A stretch of 64,000 nt of DNA, taken from positions 248,001 to 312,000 of the forward strand of contig JADJWE010000006.1 of assembly GCA_016716525.1 (NCBI GenBank). Direction: 5' to 3'. Shown here one piece after another: positions 39,676 through 48,578 of the stretch (position 1 is the first letter of the stretch; the number at the start of each line of letters is the position of its first letter). Both the position numbers and the translations under genes were made by a program. This stretch comes from Candidatus Flexicrinis affinis. Lineage in GTDB: Bacteria > Chloroflexota > Anaerolineae > Aggregatilineales > Phototrophicaceae. The notes beneath the pieces were generated by a model that did no database searches, was not told the DNA's origin, and worked only from the letters and a program-made list of their open reading frames with translations.

Positions 39676-41253
39676 TTGCCGTCAAAGCCGCACTGGTCTA
39701 CGCAATTTTCCCTCACCCCCTCTGACATCGACGCCCTGATCGCTGATTTGCTTGAAGGCGAAACCCCACTCCCGGCCGATGTCCTAGCCCGCCGCGTGAT
39801 CGAACTTCGTCTGGAACGTGACGCACAGGCTCTTGCCGACCGTTACGCCGACCTGCTTGCCTACGATCCGACGCAATCCTACAAGAAGGGCCAGACGATC
39901 GCGTTTCAGGGCGAGCTGCTCGCTACCGGCGTCGTCACTGCGGTTGAGAACGGGTTGGATCCGGCAGGGTTCTGCGGGCGCAGCTACGGCAAGTTCAAAC
40001 GCGTCACCGTCGATATCGACGGCGACAAAGCGACCTTTGCTGCCGGAATCGCGGAGGGTGTGGTCGAGCCGATCGTATCGGACCTGCTGACCGCACTCCC
40101 CGGCGCCGAGACGATGAGCCTCGACGACATCATGGAGGCCAGCGGCGACACCATTCTGGAGGCCGTTAACGAGGCGCTCCAATCCAACCCGACCTTGGTG
40201 CGGTTGGCTGGCAAGTGGTTCGTCCGCGACTTGATGCAGGATGTGACGGTCGGGCACCTGAATTTGGCCGAAGCGGTGCTCGACATCGCGGAAGGCGGCC
40301 CGCTGACACCGGTGGAGATCCTCGAACAGATCGGCGGCTTGGGCGACTCTCCGCAGGAATTGCAGGAGTTCTCGCTGAATTACGCCATGAACGAGGACGA
40401 GCGATTTGACGAAGTCGGCCCTGCGGGCGAAGTGCTGTGGTACCTCAAGCGGCAGGAACCGGCGGAAGTTCGCGAGAAGCCTGCACTGCTGCGCTACACC
40501 CGTATCGACTATGACCGCGACCTGCTGACGGCGGACATGCTGGCGCTCGAAGCCGAGGTCGATGACGAACTGTCGCCCTTCGACACGGTCAAGGACATTA
40601 CCGAAGCGACCGTGCGTTTGATCTACTCGCACCGCCGCCTCGGCACGATTCCGCTTAACAGCCACACCCGCGCGATCTTCCCGACCGCGCGGCGCGCGCC
40701 GCGCATCAACATCACGCTGGTCGACGCCCGCGACGGCGAAGCCTACAGCGGATGGGTCGTCAACGACGAGCAGTACGTGTACGGCGCGGCCGAGATTTAC
40801 CGCAAGCATCATCTGCCGCTGGGCGCACAGTTCACCGTACGCCGTGACAAAACGCCGGGGCACATCATCGTTGACGTGCCGACCTTCCGGCCCCGTGTCG
40901 AGTACGTCCCACTGATGAGCGCCAAGGACGATCGGTTGCAGTTCGACTTGCAGACGCGCCAGATCGGCGCGAAGTTCGACGAACAGATGATCCTCGGCAT
41001 TGATGAGCTCGCCCCGATCGAAGCGCTGGCGAAGTCGCTCACGCAGCAGAAGAGGAACCTGAGCGCCGTGCTCAAGCTGGTGATCCCGGCCCTCGCGCGG
41101 CTCAGCCCGCAGGGCGCTGCCCATGCCAAAACGATCTACAGCGCGGTAAACGTCTTGCGGCGCTGCCCGCCGGGCGTCGTGCTGGCAACGCTGGAGGCCA
41201 ACCCGGACTTTGAGAACGTCGCCGACCAGTATTGGAAGTTGAGCGACACCTAA
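39676..41253 (+). CDS. Uncharacterised protein with possible winged-helix (HARE-HTH-like) segment
   Basis: A 525-residue soluble protein without signal peptide. It starts with TTG eight bases after GGAGAG. A stretch around residues 200-260 (LAEAVLDIAEGGPLTPVEIL ... LQEFSLNYAMNEDERFDEVG ... VLWYL) resembles the HARE/ASXL winged helix that contacts DNA or nucleoprotein complexes. Other segments (KGQTIAFQGELLATGVVTAV, RITIPLNSHTRAIFPTARR-like) are not recognised. It leads an operon with two small unknown genes, purU and an M42 peptidase. A regulatory or RNA-related role is possible but open. Confidence 0.6.
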   Translation: MPSKPHWSTQFSLTPSDIDALIADLLEGETPLPADVLARRVIELRLERDAQALADRYADLLAYDPTQSYKKGQTIAFQGELLATGVVTAVENGLDPAGFCGRSYGKFKRVTVDIDGDKATFAAGIAEGVVEPIVSDLLTALPGAETMSLDDIMEASGDTILEAVNEALQSNPTLVRLAGKWFVRDLMQDVTVGHLNLAEAVLDIAEGGPLTPVEILEQIGGLGDSPQELQEFSLNYAMNEDERFDEVGPAGEVLWYLKRQEPAEVREKPALLRYTRIDYDRDLLTADMLALEAEVDDELSPFDTVKDITEATVRLIYSHRRLGTIPLNSHTRAIFPTARRAPRINITLVDARDGEAYSGWVVNDEQYVYGAAEIYRKHHLPLGAQFTVRRDKTPGHIIVDVPTFRPRVEYVPLMSAKDDRLQFDLQTRQIGAKFDEQMILGIDELAPIEALAKSLTQQKRNLSAVLKLVIPALARLSPQGAAHAKTIYSAVNVLRRCPPGVVLATLEANPDFENVADQYWKLSDT

Positions 41254-41279
41254 GCAATCGCATTGGAAATGAGTCATCT

Positions 41280-41711
41280 ATGACCCCGCCTAAGCCCAGC
41301 GCGCTGGCAAAGCCCACGCTGGACACCCCTTACCATATCGACTACGACTGGTGGCCGACATCCGGCGAAGACCTGCGCGTGGTGCTGCTGCGCCATGTGC
41401 CGGCCGAATTTCACGATATGGTGGCCGCCGAACCGGCCGACCGGCAGATCGACTATATCGACCCGCACACGGGCCGCGTAAGCCGCGTTGACCCGCTGCA
41501 TTTCGCGCTCAAGGTTGCCGCCGAAGACCCCGCTTTCATCAACCGCGAGATTTCGGTCATCGACTGCGTTCTACGCGTTCTGTTGATGAACGACAACCGG
41601 CCGATCACCCCGCGTGAACTGGCCGATCTCACCGGCTACGACGGACAGCAGATCTTGCGCTTGTTGAGCGGCGCGCGCGTCTATTACGGAATCAGACCGT
41701 TCATCACCTAA
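41280..41711 (+). CDS. Uncharacterised small protein
   Basis: A 143-residue protein starting at ATG 41280, 26 bases after the preceding gene. It is acidic and Trp-containing near the N-terminus (HIDYDWWPTSGEDLRVVLLRH). The C-terminal part LLMNDNRPITPRELADLTGYDGQQILRLLSG has the shape of a small helix-turn-helix domain. No known family is recognised. It is always read together with its neighbours by spacing, so the three unknown proteins may form a complex. Confidence 0.6.
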   Translation: MTPPKPSALAKPTLDTPYHIDYDWWPTSGEDLRVVLLRHVPAEFHDMVAAEPADRQIDYIDPHTGRVSRVDPLHFALKVAAEDPAFINREISVIDCVLRVLLMNDNRPITPRELADLTGYDGQQILRLLSGARVYYGIRPFIT

Positions 41712-41733
41712 ACTCCAGAGGGAACGACACGCG

Positions 41734-42153
41734 ATGGGACGTGTGGTCAACACCGACAACCCGGGCAAGCGTCGCAGTGCTTTGATGCGCACGGTTGCCG
41801 AACTACTGCGCCAACTTGTGCTGCAGCCTGCTATCAACGACGACGCCAAGGACATGGTCGCACAGATGGTGTTCTGCCTGCGCGAAATCGACGAAGGCAT
41901 TGACGAGTCGGCGCGGGCGTGGGAAAAGCGTGGCTACTGGATGAAGTCCGAGGAGTTTCGCAGCAATTGGATGTGGGTATCCAACGCGGCCCAAGACCTC
42001 GCCCGCGTGGCTGCAGCCGAAGACTGGCCACAGCTCGCGCCCATGCTGATCCGCCTGATGCCCAAGTTCAGCGACATCAACATCACAAAGTTCACCCGCG
42101 ACTCCAGCGTGTGGACGGGAGCATACGCCCGCCTGCTCAAGGAGCAGCGATGA
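41734..42153 (+). CDS. Uncharacterised all-helical small protein
   Basis: A 139-residue predicted helical protein (RSALMRTVAELLRQLVLQP, DDAKDMVAQMVFCLREIDEGI, ESARAWEKRGYWMKSEEFRSN in pieces). It has no signal peptide or metal motif. Aromatic residues WMWVS in the centre are notable. Its stop codon overlaps the purU ATG (ATGA), so it is translationally coupled to purU. Function unknown. Confidence 0.65.
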   Translation: MGRVVNTDNPGKRRSALMRTVAELLRQLVLQPAINDDAKDMVAQMVFCLREIDEGIDESARAWEKRGYWMKSEEFRSNWMWVSNAAQDLARVAAAEDWPQLAPMLIRLMPKFSDINITKFTRDSSVWTGAYARLLKEQR

Positions 42154-43010
42154 GCGCCGGTTCGGCTACGCTGCTAATCTCCTGCCCCGATCAGCGCGGG
42201 TTGGTCGCCGCCGTAACCCAGTTCATCTTCCAACACAACGGCAACATCCTGCACCTCGACCAGCACGTCGATCAGGAAGCGGCTGTGTTCTTCATGCGTG
42301 TCGAGTGGGACTTGGCCGGTTTCGGCATGGAGCGCAGCGACATCCCGACCGCCTTTGGCCTGACGGTCGGCAACCGCTTCAAGATGAACTGGACACTGCG
42401 CTTCAGCGACGAGACGCCGCGCATGGCCCTGTTCGTCAGCAAGCAGTCACACTGCCTGTACGACATCCTCGGCCGCTGGCAGGCCGGCGAGTGGCGAGTC
42501 AGCATTCCTCTAATTGTCAGCAACCACGAGACGCTCAAGCCGGTCGCCGACTCGTTCGGCATCCCATTCCATCACTTCGCCGTCACGGCGGACACAAAGG
42601 CTAAGCAAGAGCGCGCGCAGATCGACCTGCTTAAAGCGCACGGTGTCGAGTTCGTGGTGCTGGCGCGCTACATGCAAATCTTGACCGAGCAGTTCATCGC
42701 CGCGTTTCCAAACCGGATCATCAACATCCATCACAGCTTTCTGCCCGCGTTTGCCGGCGCCAAGCCGTATCACGCGGCGTATGCGCGCGGCGTCAAACTG
42801 ATCGGCGCGACGAGCCATTACGTCACCGCCGAGCTGGACGCTGGGCCGATCATCGCACAGGACGTTATCCCAGTGAATCATAAGGACTCGGTGTCCGACC
42901 TTGTGCGCAAGGGGCAGGACATCGAAAAGCTCGTACTGGCGCAGGCGGTGTGGCACCATCTGCAGAATCGTGTGCTGGTCTATAACAACAAGACGGTGGT
43001 ATTCCAATGA
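42150..43010 (+). CDS. purU: Formyltetrahydrofolate deformylase
   Basis: A 286-residue enzyme that hydrolyses 10-formyl-THF to formate and THF, balancing one-carbon pools. Residues about 5-85 form the ACT domain (LLISCPDQRGLVAAVTQFIF). The formyltransferase-fold domain contains PLIVSNHETLKP, VVLARYMQIL, and the catalytic NIHHSFLPAFAGAKPY and ELDAGPIIAQ segments. It overlaps the gene before it and the M42 peptidase after it by four bases each. Confidence 0.94.
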   Translation: MSAGSATLLISCPDQRGLVAAVTQFIFQHNGNILHLDQHVDQEAAVFFMRVEWDLAGFGMERSDIPTAFGLTVGNRFKMNWTLRFSDETPRMALFVSKQSHCLYDILGRWQAGEWRVSIPLIVSNHETLKPVADSFGIPFHHFAVTADTKAKQERAQIDLLKAHGVEFVVLARYMQILTEQFIAAFPNRIINIHHSFLPAFAGAKPYHAAYARGVKLIGATSHYVTAELDAGPIIAQDVIPVNHKDSVSDLVRKGQDIEKLVLAQAVWHHLQNRVLVYNNKTVVFQ

Positions 43011-43987
43011 GCGATCTTCTCAAGCGGTTGTGCGAAACATGGGGTCCGTCGGGCTATGAGCACCACGTGCGGCGGCTGATCGAAACCGAAGTCGCGGCGT
43101 ATGCCGACGAGGTCCGCGTCGATGGAATAGGCAACCTGATCGTGCGTGTCGGCAATCGTGGCCCGAAGGTCATGGTCGTCGTGCACATGGACGAGATCGG
43201 CGTGATGGCCACGTTCGCGGAACCGTCGAGCGGCGTGCTGCGCTTCGCGGCCATCGGCGGACTGACCGTGCACGACCTCGTCGGTCAGCGCGTGCAGTTC
43301 GAGGACGGCACACTCGGGGTGATCGGCGCGCACCAACCGTACAAGAATTCCAACCCCAAGCTCGACGAGCTGTACATCGACACGGGCGGCGTACCGGTCG
43401 CGATCGGCCAGCCTGCGGCGTTCGTGCATACCTACGCCGAACAGGGCGATGTCCGCTTGAGCAAGGCGATGGACGACCGGGCAGGGTGCGCCATCGTCAT
43501 CGAGGCGATTCACAAGCTGAACAAGAAGACGCCGAATCAGGTGTACTTCGTGTTCTCAGTGCAGGAAGAAGTCGGCCTGCGCGGGGCGGGTCCGGCGGCA
43601 TATGGCATCGCGCCTGATGTGGCGATCGCCGTCGACGTGACCGACACGGGCGACATGCCGAAGGGCGAAAAGACGGTCGTCAAGCTCGGGCAAGGGGCCG
43701 GCATCAAGGTTTACGACCCCGGCTTGGTCGTGCCGCGCGCCGTGATCGACTGGATGGTCTCAGCCGCTGAGAAGGCCAAGATTCCGTATCAGATCGACAT
43801 GATCGAAGCCGGGACGACCGACGCCGCGCGCGTGCAGTTGGCCGGTTCCGGCGTGCCATCCGGCGCATTGACGATCCCGACCCGGTACATCCACAGCCAG
43901 AGTGAAATGGTACACGCCCGCGATTTGCAGGCGTGTACGGATTTGCTGGTGGCGCTGTTGAAGTCGAAAGCTGAGATCAGCGTTTAG
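43007..43987 (+). CDS. M42-family metallopeptidase (FrvX/glutamyl aminopeptidase type)
   Basis: A 326-residue di-metal aminopeptidase. Ligands: VVHMDEIG (His), KAMDDRAG (bridging Asp), FSVQEEVGLRGA (catalytic Glu and metal Glu), VAIAVDVTDTGDMP (Asp) and RYIHSQSE (His). M42 enzymes form tetrahedral dodecamers that trim peptides. It ends the operon and converges on the next gene with a four-base overlap. In this context it may recycle peptides independently of its operon partners. Confidence 0.92.
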   Translation: MSDLLKRLCETWGPSGYEHHVRRLIETEVAAYADEVRVDGIGNLIVRVGNRGPKVMVVVHMDEIGVMATFAEPSSGVLRFAAIGGLTVHDLVGQRVQFEDGTLGVIGAHQPYKNSNPKLDELYIDTGGVPVAIGQPAAFVHTYAEQGDVRLSKAMDDRAGCAIVIEAIHKLNKKTPNQVYFVFSVQEEVGLRGAGPAAYGIAPDVAIAVDVTDTGDMPKGEKTVVKLGQGAGIKVYDPGLVVPRAVIDWMVSAAEKAKIPYQIDMIEAGTTDAARVQLAGSGVPSGALTIPTRYIHSQSEMVHARDLQACTDLLVALLKSKAEISV

Positions 43988-46953
43988 CGCCTGCTGACGT
44001 TCAGTGTAAATTCGCCGGTGCCGCTGTCCCCAAACGAGGCTACCACGATCAAGAACTGACGGCTGGAACGCGGCAGGTTCGCGTCGATGCGCGAATTGGT
44101 GTTGACGTCGAAGTTGTCGTCGTCATTGTAGGCCAGCGAGATGCCGCCCACCGTCGTCAATTCGAGCGTCGTGTCGAAGTCGTCGCTGGCGGCCGTGATC
44201 ACGACGGACGACACACCTTCCGGCACGGTCAGCGCGTAGGTGATCGGCTCGCCGCCGCGCAGGGTTCCCACGACCGAGCCGGGCAGCTCGATACCGGGGT
44301 AATCGGACAGATCAACCGGCGCGCTGGTCGGCAGCGGAATCGCCGCGGCGGTCGCCAAGGCATCGGCCACCGCGGACGGGTCGTGCGATGGCTCCTCGGT
44401 CACGTCCACTTCGATGATCATCGGTCCGGTAACCAACGCCGTCAGCCCTTCAATCGTGCGATCCGAGACTTGCGCCGTACGGCCATCGGCGTAACGCACG
44501 ATCAGGTACGGCGTTCCATTAGCACCGACCTCATTGGCATAGCTCCGGTCGGCTTCAACCTGCCCGGATCGCGCGATGCATTGGTTGATTGCGCTGCGGT
44601 CGACGTCCAACAAATCGGTGACCAGCGCCGTTACCGAAAGGGCCGAATAGCTGTCAGGGCGGTTGATCGCGAGGTCGTATAACTGCCGGCTGACCTCCCA
44701 GAACGAACCCGGCACCAATTCTTCGGCGCACGCGGCGACCTTGCCCACGGCCACGGTCGCCTGACCCCCTGCCGTCGCGAATGTGCGATGCTCGAGGTTG
44801 GCCTGACCCGTCACGACGTGCTGCGCAATGAACTGCTGGACGGTCGGTTCGAAGTTCTGGCAGTGCGGGCATGCCCAGTCGGAAAACACGACCAGCGTGA
44901 CCGGGGCGTCGGGGCTGCCGAGCGTGAACGCGCCGTCTGGGCCGCGGAACGAAACGGTGTTGTACCCCAGCGCGTCGGTGACAACAGGCTGGTCGTTGAG
45001 CGCCAGAGGCGTTGGCGTCGGGAACGCAGTCGGGGTGTAAGTCGGGGTCATGGGCGGCGGCAGAGTGGGCTGCAGGTCGACGGTCGCGACTACGGTCGGC
45101 GGCGGCGCGATTGTGGGGACGGGCGCCGGTGTATCGACTGGCTCGCGGGTTGCGCGCACGGCGGGCGCGAGTGTCGGGCGGAACATCACCGTCTCCATCT
45201 CGCCGGCCGTCGCCAGATCGATCGCGAACCGTGCGACGACCGAACCGTCAGGCTGGGTCACCGTGCTGATCAGCATGGTGTTGAGCTTGGCGAGGACTGT
45301 CCGAATCATTTCGGATTCGTCGTCGGCGCGGCCTGCCCATGCCGTGATGTACGGGACGAGCTGCGACGGCTGCAGGTACAAGTTCTGCCCGCCGATCAGC
45401 CCGATGGCCTGCGCCTCGGTCAGCCACGCGTCCGGATCGACGTCACGCGTGAAGAGGTCGGCTAGCGCGGTGCGTGCCGCGCGCTGCGTTCCGAGGATCG
45501 CGACCTCGCCGCTCACGATCAGCGAAATCCTGAACGACTCTTCCGGATCGCCGTCGGGCCGGATGGTCACCGCCAGTTCGGTCGCGGCCTCGGCGCGGAA
45601 CACCTCAACATCGGCATACGCCCACGACCGGGTGCTGTCGCGCAGGAGGGTCAGCGCGCGGGCAAGCCGTTCAAGCGCGTCGAGGCTTTGCTGCGGGTCG
45701 CCCACGGTGAAGACGCCCGCGCCTTCGATCGGAGGTTCGATGGCCTGCGAGTCCGCCGGCCACTCCGGGTTCACCATCAGGAACATGATGTAGTCGCCAG
45801 CGGTCCAGTTGCGCAGGTCGTCCATCGTGACGCCAAGCAAGGCGCTCAGGCCAAGGTCGGCCAACTGATCCGCCTCAAGCCGGCCGAGGATGGAATACAG
45901 AAGCGCGCTCTCGGTGCCAAAGTCGTACAACATGCGGCCGAACTGCTGCTGCACGAGCGCGTCCTTGACCCACGGTCCGTAGGCTTCCCACAGCGCATCG
46001 TAGTTGTGCAGCAGGTCGGCGCCATGAACGACAGCGAACGCCTCGGACGGGGCCAGCGCCAGCGCGGCAGGATCGGTCACAGGATTGGGCCCGACCGGCA
46101 GGTCGAGCAGGCGCGGGAGCGTCAGGTTGCCGCCGGCGATCGCGACGTCCATTACCAGCACGCCGGACTCACGTGTGAAACCGATCATGGCCGGGCCGAA
46201 AACTTGTCCGATCGCCGCAATGAACGGCGCCTGATTCATCATCTCGCGGCGGCTGCTTCGATCGGCGAAGTCAATAGCATAGAGCCGCGGCAGGTCAAGG
46301 TACGCGACCGCCGGATACGCGCCGGGAAGATGCCCGCGCGCCGACTGGTACGCAGGTTCGGTGCTAAGTGTAGGCTGGCCAGCCTGAATGGGCAGCAGGT
46401 CGTAGCGGCTCGTGATCACCATCACGTCAGGCGAGACCATCGCACCGCCCTCGTCGTCAACGCGATAGTACGTGGTATCGCCGCGCACTTCGGACTCGCT
46501 CGAAAAATCGCCGATGAGCAGGTCAAGGAATAGCTTCGCTCCGTCAGGATCGGTGATCTCGGCAGCGATGACAACCTCTGAGGTGAAGTATTCGCGCCGG
46601 CTTGACAGGCTGACGCCAATCGCCAACGTGTCGCCCAGCCATGTCATCGACTCGAGGTCGGTGTCGAATTCGGAGCGCAGCAGTTCGTCGAACAGCCCGA
46701 CAATCGAGGGCGCTTGAGGCACACCGGGAATCCCCGTCAAAACCTCAGCGACGAGCGCATCGTACGCGCTGAGTGCGTCATCGCTGACCGACAGCGCGGC
46801 ATAGGCCAGCGCGTCCGCGGGCATGTATGCGGCCAGCGCGTCCGATACTGAAATCGGCGTTTCGGGCGCGTCTTGAGCGGCAATCGCGGGGGCAAGTAGG
46901 ACGACTAGAACGGCAACGATCAATAAACGGGTTACGCGGTAGGAAAGCATCAA
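43984..46953 (-). CDS. Exported DUF3352-like/DsbA-like/PPC-like fusion protein
   Basis: A 989-residue exported protein. Signal peptide (residues 1-26, LLIVAVLVVLLAPAIAAQ). Residues about 35-590 resemble DUF3352 surface proteins (MPADALAYAALSV, YLDLPRLYAID). A Pro/Thr linker covers 605-655 (PTYTPTAFPTPTPLALN). A DsbA/thioredoxin-like domain covers about 672-845, with active site CPHC at 695-698 and cis-Pro in GTPYLIV. A C-terminal PPC/pre-peptidase-like beta domain (about 890-988, SSVVITAASDDFDTTLELTT) follows. CPHC indicates an oxidase or isomerase of extracytoplasmic disulfides tethered to a large surface protein. I know of no standard name for this combination. Confidence 0.75.
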   Translation of the reverse strand: MMLSYRVTRLLIVAVLVVLLAPAIAAQDAPETPISVSDALAAYMPADALAYAALSVSDDALSAYDALVAEVLTGIPGVPQAPSIVGLFDELLRSEFDTDLESMTWLGDTLAIGVSLSSRREYFTSEVVIAAEITDPDGAKLFLDLLIGDFSSESEVRGDTTYYRVDDEGGAMVSPDVMVITSRYDLLPIQAGQPTLSTEPAYQSARGHLPGAYPAVAYLDLPRLYAIDFADRSSRREMMNQAPFIAAIGQVFGPAMIGFTRESGVLVMDVAIAGGNLTLPRLLDLPVGPNPVTDPAALALAPSEAFAVVHGADLLHNYDALWEAYGPWVKDALVQQQFGRMLYDFGTESALLYSILGRLEADQLADLGLSALLGVTMDDLRNWTAGDYIMFLMVNPEWPADSQAIEPPIEGAGVFTVGDPQQSLDALERLARALTLLRDSTRSWAYADVEVFRAEAATELAVTIRPDGDPEESFRISLIVSGEVAILGTQRAARTALADLFTRDVDPDAWLTEAQAIGLIGGQNLYLQPSQLVPYITAWAGRADDESEMIRTVLAKLNTMLISTVTQPDGSVVARFAIDLATAGEMETVMFRPTLAPAVRATREPVDTPAPVPTIAPPPTVVATVDLQPTLPPPMTPTYTPTAFPTPTPLALNDQPVVTDALGYNTVSFRGPDGAFTLGSPDAPVTLVVFSDWACPHCQNFEPTVQQFIAQHVVTGQANLEHRTFATAGGQATVAVGKVAACAEELVPGSFWEVSRQLYDLAINRPDSYSALSVTALVTDLLDVDRSAINQCIARSGQVEADRSYANEVGANGTPYLIVRYADGRTAQVSDRTIEGLTALVTGPMIIEVDVTEEPSHDPSAVADALATAAAIPLPTSAPVDLSDYPGIELPGSVVGTLRGGEPITYALTVPEGVSSVVITAASDDFDTTLELTTVGGISLAYNDDDNFDVNTNSRIDANLPRSSRQFLIVVASFGDSGTGEFTLNVSRR

Positions 46954-47161
46954 ACCTCCGTGTTTCAGGTCGATAGTTCTTCCAACATGATAATACGCTT
47001 TGCACGCCCGTGTGGTGAGCGGAGGGCGGACACAACGCGCATTGCCCAGTGTAAATGACGTTCATCGGACGCCGCAGGTTCCAATTCTGTGCATGTTTAG
47101 CGGAACCGCGCCACAATCAAATGCCGTCGTCACTAGCGTTTCCACAACTGGATAGGTGTTC
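46954..47161. other. Divergent intergenic region
   Basis: This is 208 bases between two divergent genes. On the minus strand a TATTAT (46990-46995) could be the -10 of the DUF3352-like gene, without a convincing -35. Nothing else is recognised. Confidence 0.4.
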
Positions 47162-47707
47162 ATGGCTCCCATTTTTGTGCTTGCTGGCGCGCCTGCGGTC
47201 GGCAAGAGCACGACCAGCCGGGCGTTGGCACTCCGCTTCTCTAAAAGCCTATACGTCCCAGTCGATGACATCCGTATGATGGTCGTGTCGGGACTGATGC
47301 TGCCCGGTGCGCAGTGGGGTGACGAATTGACGCAGCAGGTCCGCCTCGCCCGATCGAGTGTGACTCACATGGCGCTTACATATCAGGCGGCCGGCTTCGC
47401 CGTCGTGATCGACGACTTCTACGACTCGAACTTCATGCCGGACTATCAGACACTGTTCGAACGCACGCCTGTCCACAAAGTACTGCTTTTCCCGAGTCAG
47501 GACACAGCCCACCAGCGCAACTACCAGCGTTCGGGAGAAAGTCCGGCTCGTCACTATATCGATGAGGGTATTCGGCTCGTGTATCAGGCGCTGAGGGCTG
47601 ATGTGCGGCGCTTGGCACAGACCGGCTGGTCGATCGTGGACACCACGCTGTTGGGTGTCGATGCGGCGGTCGACGCCATACAACGGCAGGCAGCGCTCGC
47701 TCCGTAA
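47162..47707 (+). CDS. P-loop AAA-type ATPase/kinase of unknown substrate
   Basis: A 181-residue single-domain P-loop protein. Walker A is FVLAGAPAVGKSTTSRAL; a Walker B-like VVIDDFYDSNF follows. ESPARHYIDEGIRLVYQAL may form the lid. The family includes small-molecule kinases such as aminoglycoside or nucleotide kinases and zeta-toxin relatives. The ATG at 47162 is chosen; a GTG two codons earlier is possible. No partner gene is adjacent. Confidence 0.75.
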   Translation: MAPIFVLAGAPAVGKSTTSRALALRFSKSLYVPVDDIRMMVVSGLMLPGAQWGDELTQQVRLARSSVTHMALTYQAAGFAVVIDDFYDSNFMPDYQTLFERTPVHKVLLFPSQDTAHQRNYQRSGESPARHYIDEGIRLVYQALRADVRRLAQTGWSIVDTTLLGVDAAVDAIQRQAALAP

Positions 47708-47773
47708 CGCCCGCGGTTATGCGCTGAGACCGGCCCCTCCGCCGCCCCTCATATACAGCTCTGATACGCATTT

Positions 47774-47825
47774 TACGATCCTCTGACACACGCTATACGA
47801 TCCTCTTACATGGCGGTTCTACGAT
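47774..47825 (+). promoter_or_regulatory. Triplicated TACGAT motif upstream of hsp20
   Basis: TACGATCCTCTGACA (47774), TACGATCCTCTTACA (47796) and TACGATAAGG (47820) are spaced 22 and 24 bases apart, about two helical turns each. They lie 84-135 bases before the hsp20 ATG. They may be binding sites for a stress regulator or include the -10 (TATACGAT at 47794). No CIRCE element is present. Confidence 0.4.
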
Positions 47826-47908
47826 AAGGTCAAAAGCGGAGAACGGGAGAAACCCGGCCGCTGACCTGAAACGATGGAACATAAGAGGCAATACAAGGAG
47901 AATCGATC

Positions 47909-48385
47909 ATGTCGACCATCACTCGTTGGAACCCCATCCGTGACATGAACGCCATGTCGAACTTCATGAACCGCCTGATGGAAGAGACCATCCGCCCGAT
48001 GCGCCCGCTGGAGTCCTACGAAGGCGTGACCGGCGCGCTGGCGCTGGACGTGGTGGAGGAGAACAACAACTACGTCGTCACCACGTCGCTGCCGGGCGTC
48101 AAGGCCGACGACATCAAGGTGAACCTGCACGACGATCTGCTCACGATCGAAGCCGAGATCCCGGCCAAGACGACCGAGAAGACCGAGGAAGGCAACGGCG
48201 GCAAGGTCCTGCTGCAGGAGCGCAGCTGGGGCAAGTTCAGCCGCAGCATCCGCCTGCCGCAGCCGGTCAACAGCGAGAAGGTCGCAGCCGAGTTCGACAA
48301 CGGCGTCCTGACCCTCACCCTGCCGAAGGCCGACCACGTGCTCCCGCGCACGATCCCGGTCAAGATGCTGCACAGCAACAACTAA
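47909..48385 (+). CDS. Hsp20/alpha-crystallin small heat-shock protein
   Basis: A 158-residue ATP-independent chaperone that holds unfolding proteins. N-terminal RWNPIRDMNAMSNFMNRL, alpha-crystallin domain (VVTTSLPGVKADDIKVNLHD ... SFSRSIRLP-like GKFSRSIRLPQPV ... NGVLTLTLPKAD), and a short tail with IPV, the IxV-type motif that locks oligomers. AAGGAG lies 8 bases before the ATG. A strong terminator follows. Confidence 0.94.
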   Translation: MSTITRWNPIRDMNAMSNFMNRLMEETIRPMRPLESYEGVTGALALDVVEENNNYVVTTSLPGVKADDIKVNLHDDLLTIEAEIPAKTTEKTEEGNGGKVLLQERSWGKFSRSIRLPQPVNSEKVAAEFDNGVLTLTLPKADHVLPRTIPVKMLHSNN

Positions 48386-48431
48386 AGCAGCACGCACACC
48401 AAGACATTCTAGAGAGGCTCCCCCTCCGTTC

Positions 48432-48473
48432 CACGCCCCCTGCCGGTTGATCCGACAGGGGGCGTGCTTTTTC
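48432..48473 (+). terminator. Strong terminator of hsp20
   Basis: The 11-base perfect arms CACGCCCCCTG (48432-48442) and CAGGGGGCGTG (48456-48466), with CCGG/TCCG extension inside the loop, are followed by CTTTTTC. Confidence 0.93.
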
Positions 48474-48578
48474 GCCTGACTCTCGGGTGCAGCGCCAGCG
48501 TGCCTGCTTGCGCGATTCGCAAACTGCGCGACAATGAAAGAAACACTTTCGTTCCGTTTGGCAGAAAGGATCGCAGTC

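Noticed and set aside
47708..47908. CIRCE element before hsp20
   Set aside because: No TTAGCACTC/GAGTGCTAA pair; only phased TACGAT repeats are seen.
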